Below, piece by piece: positions 58,720 through 64,000 of a stretch of DNA of 64,000 nucleotides. Made by a program: the position numbers and the translations under genes. The DNA is taken from assembly GCA_022225965.2 (NCBI GenBank), contig JAKJXP020000056.1, positions 62,001 through 126,000 of the forward strand, written 5' to 3'. The notes below the pieces were generated by a model, which was not told where the DNA came from, did not search any database, and saw only the letters and a list, made by a program, of their open reading frames with translations. Origin of the DNA: Diatrype stigma. Its lineage: Eukaryota; Ascomycota; Sordariomycetes; Xylariales; Diatrypaceae. The first letter of the stretch is position 1, and each line of letters starts with the position of its first letter.

Positions 58720-59965
58720 TCACGACGGGCAGAGTTAGAGAGGGAGTTCGTTTTGGGATCGGTTTAGGTACTCAGCTGAGTCTTGATGCTTTTCTTGTCG
58801 GACGACGAATTTGGACTCCAGATAGGGAGGATACGGATGTGACCATCCACACGATAATTAGGTAGAAGGTCTACCTCCATACATAGTCGCTCAGTTGGGA
58901 TACGTGATACGGACGAGAATCAACACCCGCGACCACAGCTGGTTGCATGAGCTCAGATTAGAGAAAGGGCTTAACCCTGGATTCTATCACGGGGTATCAA
59001 CGAGCGAACAGAATAGACTGGTCTTCCATTAAGCATACCTCGTGCTCTGAGATTATCTCCTCGGTTGTAGCTTGGAGATATCTGGTGCTCTAATGCGTAT
59101 TAGCGACCACCGCGAACTCGTGAGCCTTGTCTGTTCCATCCTATACGAAAGGTCTAGCTCTGTACAAATGATACTATCTTGCGTGGTATTGCTTTATTCC
59201 TTGCTACACCATGTGCCAGGAGGTATCTTATGTGGTTAGGTAGATCGTACAACTCGCAGCTAAGTCCAGAGAGGTTCTCTGTGCTAAATCTATGACAATA
59301 CAAAGTTTCATGTACAAGTACGGGTACTTATAGGAGAGTGAATATGCCTGCTAGAGTAACTAGAAGCCTGCTGACACGTGACCCCCCGGGGGCCCAACCG
59401 TAGAGCCATAGGTGACCAAAGTAGAGTACAAGCAGCTGAGTACAAGCCGCAATCCCCTGAGCCGCTTCTCCGCTATATAGCCACGATGTCAGGCACCTCT
59501 TCCAACCCTGGCTTCCGGACAACATTCAATCCGCAAAAAACCCTGCAGCTTCCTTCTACAACATTGTCCTTTGTGCGAACGCCTTTCCAGATCGAACGCC
59601 TTTCCAGATCGAACGTCTTTCCAGATCGAACGCCTTTCCAGATCAACCATCAAGACAGCCAGCCAGCCAGCCAACTAAACCAACAACCAACCCCCATTTT
59701 CTCCGTAAGTGTACCCTGCTTCACTTTCTTCGCAAGTATCCCCGTTCTCTTCTGAAAAGACATGCTCTACATTGGTAGGGTGAACACTGAGACATCTCTT
59801 CACTACGGCGTGCAGTCTCTTTCTCTAGACGATACGCACGGCTTCCTTCAAGTAACCATCCACGTTTTCACGCTTCCTTTACGTGCTTTTTGGCAACAAG
59901 AACACTCTTGGCACTGGCCTTGTCACTGACTCGTTCTATCATTCACACGGTATAGGAAGAAAACA
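58720..59965. other. Intergenic region / leader of the zinc-finger gene
   Basis: The first part is the NLR 3' flank. From about 59480 the sequence looks like a leader: an ATG at 59486 opens a frame containing a 17-bp tandem repeat, followed by a splice donor GTAAGT at 59705 and an acceptor-like TATAG at 59955. Splicing these would not keep the upstream frame in register with the zinc-finger ATG, so it is more likely an intron in an untranslated leader with an upstream reading frame. Confidence 0.45.
59581..59648 (+). repeat. 17-bp tandem repeat, four units
   Basis: GCCTTTCCAGATCGAAC is repeated four times head to tail. The third unit has one C/T change and the fourth ends CAACC. It lies in the probable leader of the zinc-finger gene. 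Confidence 0.92.
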
Positions 59966-61031
59966 ATGGCAGCGAACCGCGTGTGTGGCGATTGTGGCAA
60001 GCAGTTCGTGAGAAGTGATGGCTTTAGCCGCCACTTGCGCGAACATCACATTGGTATCCAGTGCCGCTGGGGCGCAGGCTGCCAGTGGATGGTGCCTCTT
60101 GTCCTCCTTGATGTAAACGGGGCCCACGACATCGAGATGCGGGATCACTGGGCCTGGCACAACGCAGATGAGCGGGCACGCCGCCATGCCCTTGGTGTCC
60201 CGGCAGAGGAGCAGCAGCAGCGGTTTCGCTGCTACAGCTTCCATTGTGGTAGCACTCCTTGTGCTCATCCGACTGAGGAGCAGTTGCTGCGGCACTTTAG
60301 AGCTGTGCAGAAAAGGGTCAATACTGCTGCTGCTGCTCATGCCGGCCCGGGCGCCACCGGACCTGCGGGAGCTCCCGGACCGGCACCGGCACTACCGGCA
60401 CCAGCACCAGCACCAGCTCCACCTGCCCCCGGCCCGGCGTTTGCCCCCGGCCCGGCACCGGCACCGGCACCGGCACCGGCACCGGCACCACCGGCACCAC
60501 CACTAGCACCAGCACCAGCACCAGCACCAGGCCCGGCGTTTGCCCCCGGACCGGCGTTTGCCCCCGGACCAGCGTTTGCCCCCGGACCGGCGTTTGCCCC
60601 CGGACCGGCGTTTGCCCCCGGACCGGCGTTTGCCCCCGGACCAGCGTTTGCCCCCGGACCAGCGTTTGCCCCCGGACCGGCGTTTGCCCCCGGACCAGCG
60701 TTTGCCCCCGGACCGGCGTTTGCCCCCGGACCAGCGTTTGCCCCCGGACCAGCACCGGCACCAGCACCAGCTCCCGCCCCAGCTCCCGCCCCAGCTGCCG
60801 GGGATGTTGCGGGTGGGGTTGACGTACTATTGGGTCACGGCGGACTACCGTTCAATGTGGCCATTCCAGTTGTGGCCCCACCTGTCCTCAACCCTGCGCA
60901 CCTCGACCCGGCGCTCGGAATCCCGGCGGCCGAGCTGCATCAGCTGCAGGAGGAGTACGATCAGCAGTACAACGAGTACTTGCGGTACCACCGGCGGCGG
61001 CGGCACCAACAGCGGCTGCTGCTGCGGCGGA

Positions 61032-61067
<36 letters not shown>

Positions 61068-61126
61068 TAGACGAGGAGGAGGAGGAGGATGAGGACCCTT
61101 ATCCGGAGCTGCCCCTGTTACCATGA
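59966..61126 (+). CDS. C2H2 zinc-finger protein with FAPGPA minisatellite and poly-Q / acidic C-terminus
   Basis: A single open frame of 386 aa. Residues 7-27 form one classical C2H2 finger (C7-x2-C10-x12-H23-x3-H27, VCGDCGKQFVRSDGFSRHLR). A second Cys/His-rich segment follows (CRWGAGCQW ... HDIEMRDHWAWH, then CYSFHCGSTPCAHPTEEQLLRHF) and may be a degenerate second finger. Residues about 125-280 are Pro/Ala-rich and include twelve perfect hexapeptides AFAPGP from an 18-bp minisatellite. Then come a short conserved-looking part (DVLLGHGGLPFNVAIPVVAPP), a helical LHQLQEEYDQQYNEYLRYHR segment, eleven Gln (CAG repeats) and an EEEEEDEDPYPELPLLP end. This suggests a DNA- or RNA-binding nuclear protein with a disordered activation-like region, but function is unknown. 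The start is the first ATG after a probable leader intron. Confidence 0.75.
60536..60751 (+). repeat. 18-bp coding minisatellite, 12 units
   Basis: GCGTTTGCCCCCGGACCR is repeated twelve times without length change. The only variation is the last base (G or A), a silent third-position change in Pro. Each unit encodes Ala-Phe-Ala-Pro-Gly-Pro. Confidence 0.95.
61033..61065 (+). repeat. (CAG)11 microsatellite encoding poly-Gln
   Basis: Eleven uninterrupted CAG codons near the end of the zinc-finger protein. Such tracts vary in length between isolates. Confidence 0.9.
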
Positions 61127-61133
61127 TAAAAGG

Positions 61134-61221
61134 CAGAATCCGATTAGTCGTTGACCTGGTCTTTATTCGGAAGACCAGGACGGTCGACTAACAAGTGAAG
61201 ACGGCGACTAATCGGATTCTG
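61134..61221. terminator. Nested inverted repeat just after the zinc-finger gene
   Basis: A perfect 17-bp outer arm (CAGAATCCGATTAGTCG, 61134-61150) pairs with 61205-61221. Inside it, CCTGGTCTT (61155-61163) pairs with AAGACCAGG (61171-61179). The structure begins 8 bases after the stop codon, so it would be part of the mRNA 3' UTR, or could be a tiny foldback element. A transcription-ending role is a guess. Confidence 0.5.
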
Positions 61222-61520
61222 TCCATTGTGCGCACGGACCTCACGCTATTTGGTGGGGTCTTGCGGTGGTGCGTGCACAATGTACATACATGTATGTGCT
61301 ATACTGTACCTAAGTACCCTGGAGCTCCTTGCTATTGCTCTTGCTATTGCTGGTTATCGACTGCCATCCCACCACCACCATCGTCATCATCATCGTCATC
61401 TCATCATCGTCAACCACCACCTTCCACCACAGCAGCTGGCCTTCGATCATGGTCTTCCTGGTTTGTGGTCCACCTACTTGATCTATATGCGACCGGTCGT
61501 GTCGCATTCTTTCCTTCATA

Positions 61521-64000
61521 ATGTCACTAATTCAAGTAGAGGAGTAAGTCTAAACCCAGTTTCCTGTCACTCCCCTCAACAACCCCTTACTGACCCCCAT
61601 GGCAACGCTACAGTTTGGTCTCGTATCAATTGCGGACGAGCTACCTCAGCGAAATCGCCGATGGTGTAGGAGATCGCCTCATTACCATAAACGACAGCTT
61701 TCTTAGCACCGCCCCTTTCAAAGCTGCTGGTTGGCGCCCTAATCCTATTCATATCAAACGAACCCATTCCCCACCGATACCTACTGCCATCGCCTCGGAG
61801 TATTTTCAGGCCGCACCGCGCGCCGTTGGGTTGACCCTTGAAGATGAGGCCGATGAGGGAGGAATGTTGACCGGGGGAGGAGGAGACACCCTTGGACCGG
61901 GCAGTGCCGTGAAGCGCCGCAGAGAAAGGCGACGTGAACAGCTGGAGGAGGACGATAGCAGCGATTTGAGCGATGAGAGCGACGACGAGTCCGACCAAAG
62001 GGCCGCCCAGCAGATAAAGTTTGCGAAGATGCCCGTCAGGAACCGCGCCGGCTCCTCGCCCAATCGATTGAGACAAGCAGGCGTTATGTCGTCCCCACGC
62101 GCTGCTCCGGGGGCTAGACGCGGATCACAGTCGGCCCTGGAAACCGTCAAGGAACGAGCTCGACGAGATACGGTCACTAGTAGCGAGGTTTCATCCGAGA
62201 ACGAGTTTGATGCGTCCGGTTTCCATAGGCAAAGAGAGGCGGCACGGTCTGGAGCGAGAGCGGCGAAGCCACAGGTCAGGATACTGGAAGAGCCATCCCA
62301 GGGCATCGACCGGAAACGCGGTGAGCTTCTCGCTGAGGAGGAAGACGACTCTGATATGTCCGATTCTTCATCACGGTTCGCGGAAAGTGTTGATTCTGCC
62401 TCGATTCTGGACACTGGTGACAACCCACTCGTCGGAGCTGTCGGAGCTTCCCCATGGAAAGGACAGCAAGTTGTTGGCACTGTTCCAAAACAACTACTTC
62501 GACAGTCAACAATTCGAAAGCCTCAGCCCCTGTCGCAGCCACAGGTTCTGCAAGCACTACCGCCTCCGCGTCCCATGAGCACCATCAGGCCTTTAAGTAC
62601 ACTTCAACCTCGAAGCTTGCTATCAGATGCGTTGAGGGTCAAGAAAACCAAACCATCCATGCCATTCGAGAAGTTTGCGTCACTATCAGGCCAAGGCGAC
62701 CCAGACCCCTTATGCCTACGCATTTATACCCCCTTTTCCGAGGACTCTGAGAAGCCCTTTGAGGTTCTCATACGGCGTCACCTCCAAGATGCTGAAGGCA
62801 TCCTTAGGCCAGTTACCGTGGCAGAGCTGCTTGGTCTTAGCTTATGGACGTATTGCGAGGAGAAGCGGGAGCCGCCTATCCCTGCGGACAAGATGAGTGT
62901 GAACTGGTGGACGTTGAGGATGGTCGAAGACGGTGAAGTTGACGATGATTTTCCTCCCCTGGAGCGGAAGAAGCCTTTAAATTCATTTACCACGTTTAAT
63001 AACCGAGTTGTGCGGTCACGGTCAGCCTCCAAGGCTCATGACGATTTCGCATTGGTAGAGGCATCTCAAGCTGAATACGCGGAGAACCAGAGTCAGACAC
63101 CCGAATATGATCAGGATACAGTCGAAGAGACACCTGAAGTACCGACCCCTACAGACACGCCTGAGCCAGAGGCTCACACGCCCCCATCGTCGAAGCCGCA
63201 CCAGAACCCTATTACTACGACAACCTACCGTCCGAAGTTTCCTCTCGCCCCTCTCGCTGATAAACCAGCGGCGCCCCCCGTTCCAGCTCCCGCTGCTAGC
63301 CGGGGGCAGCAGAAGCTCCTACGGGTCCACATTCTCTCCTCCGACGTAGCTGCCGGACAGATGGTCACGCTCGACGTCACGACGGACATGTATCTCGCTG
63401 AGGTGCTCGACCTGGTCTGCCAGAAGCGGCAGCTTGACAAGAACAGCCACGTCCTCAAGCTCCCGGCCTCGGGCGCCGTCGTCTACGTCGACCGGACTGT
63501 GTCGTCGATCGGCAACGTGTCGGACCTCGAGCTGCACCGGCGCCGCTTCGCGACGGACGGCCCCCTCACCATCACCGGCTCGCCCAGCGGCTCGTCGCCC
63601 AAGATGCACGTGTGGGGCAGCGAAGGCGCCCAGCTGCAGCAGAAGAGCAAGAAGTCGGGTCGGGTCGGCGCGGGGGTCGTAGGCATGGGCGGCATGAGCG
63701 GCATGATGATGATATCGTCGGCGTCGACGCCGCACCCGCTGGCGCGCGAGGTCATGATGGGCGGCGGCGGCCAGGACGGCGGCGACGTGAACGGTGGCAA
63801 TGATAAGCGCTACGTCGTCTGGCGCCGGCAGCAGCTCCGCTTCGTCGGCATGAACGAGCGCATCCTCGCCATCGAGGGCGAGTACGTCTGCATCATGCCC
63901 TCGTCGGGCGGCAAGCCCACGCGCGAGGGCGGCATCGGCGGCGGCGGCAAGACCACGACTGTTCACTTCAGTAATGTTGTCGGGTGCAGCGTGTCTAGGC
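61521..64000 (+). CDS. TORC2 subunit SIN1/AVO1 homologue (3' end outside window)
   Basis: Exon 1 is only 23 bp (61521-61543). A 70-bp intron (GTAAGT...TACAG with TTACTGAC branch site) leads to exon 2 from 61614 to the window edge, still open at 64000, so 803 codons are visible. The small exon restores the family N-terminus MSLIQVED before LVSYQLRTSYLSEIADGVGD. Then come a disordered acidic/Ser-rich region, the CRIM domain at about residues 357-465 (MPFEKFASLSGQGDPDPLCL; TVAELLGLSLWTYCEEK), a Ras-binding-like domain at about 574-650 (LLRVHILSSDVAAGQMVTLD) and the start of a PH domain from about 738 (KRYVVWRRQQLRFVGMNERI; TTTVHFSNVVGCSVSR). Sin1/Avo1 recruits substrates such as AGC kinases to TORC2 at the plasma membrane. 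An upstream ATG at 61600 would give a different, shorter frame and is not the start. Confidence 0.92.

Noticed and set aside
60318..60767. Minus-strand and alternate-frame repeats (VRGQTLVRGQTP; RRLPPDQ)
   Set aside because: Other-frame readings of the FAPGPA minisatellite; the plus frame has the zinc finger and a normal end.
63319..63966. 215-codon minus-strand frame near the window end
   Set aside because: Antisense of the GC-rich SIN1 coding region; SIN1 domains are on the plus strand.

Overview
The window is nuclear DNA of a filamentous ascomycete (Pezizomycotina, probably Sordariomycetes). The evidence is short GT-AG introns of roughly 50-250 bp, a Ggamma subunit, PP1 and SIN1 of filamentous-fungal type, a fungal NACHT/ankyrin NLR, and a large AT-rich block whose transposons look mutated by RIP (repeat-induced point mutation; C to T on both strands). 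The species cannot be fixed by eye.

Layout. Left euchromatic arm (1 to about 16.4 kb): 5' end of eIF3a (minus, runs off the window), a palindromic MITE-like element, the heterotrimeric G-protein gamma subunit (plus), a SelW/Rdx-family CxxC protein (plus) and the PP1 catalytic subunit (minus). The spacers are long and carry scattered TAGGTA-type motifs. AT-rich island (about 16.4-54.3 kb): no intact gene. It resolves into (i) a Mutator-like (MULE) element with 77-bp terminal inverted repeats, (ii) a minus-strand Ty3/gypsy element with 154-bp LTRs, split by (iii) a plus-strand chromodomain Ty3/gypsy element with 226-bp LTRs and a perfect 5-bp target duplication (TTATT), (iv) a 350-bp stretch of normal composition, (v) a minus-strand Helitron-like Rep/helicase relic, itself interrupted by (vi) a 1.7-kb segment of different composition flanked by a 15-bp duplication, and (vii) two diverged direct copies of an unidentified repeat on either side of the Helitron relic. 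Right arm (54.3-64 kb): a 1,133-aa NACHT/ankyrin NLR-like STAND protein, a C2H2 zinc-finger protein with a coding minisatellite and poly-Q, and the TORC2 subunit SIN1/AVO1 (runs off the window).

How it fits together. The flanking genes are mostly conserved housekeeping or signalling genes: translation initiation, Ggamma, PP1 and TORC2. They are not an operon or a biosynthetic cluster. The lineage-variable part is the transposon island and the two genes on its right edge (NLR and repeat-rich zinc finger). The nested insertions give a relative history: outer gypsy before inner gypsy, and Helitron before the 1.7-kb insert. Differences between paired LTRs and TIRs are nearly all C/T or G/A transitions, as expected if RIP acted after insertion.

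I found no rRNA, canonical tRNA, CRISPR or bacterial-type features. The most unusual items are the tRNA-like module inside the inner retrotransposon, the 15-bp-flanked insert of unknown identity in the Helitron relic, the unmutated island between elements, and the NLR with a Pro/Ser-rich insertion and an abrupt GC shift at its last exon.
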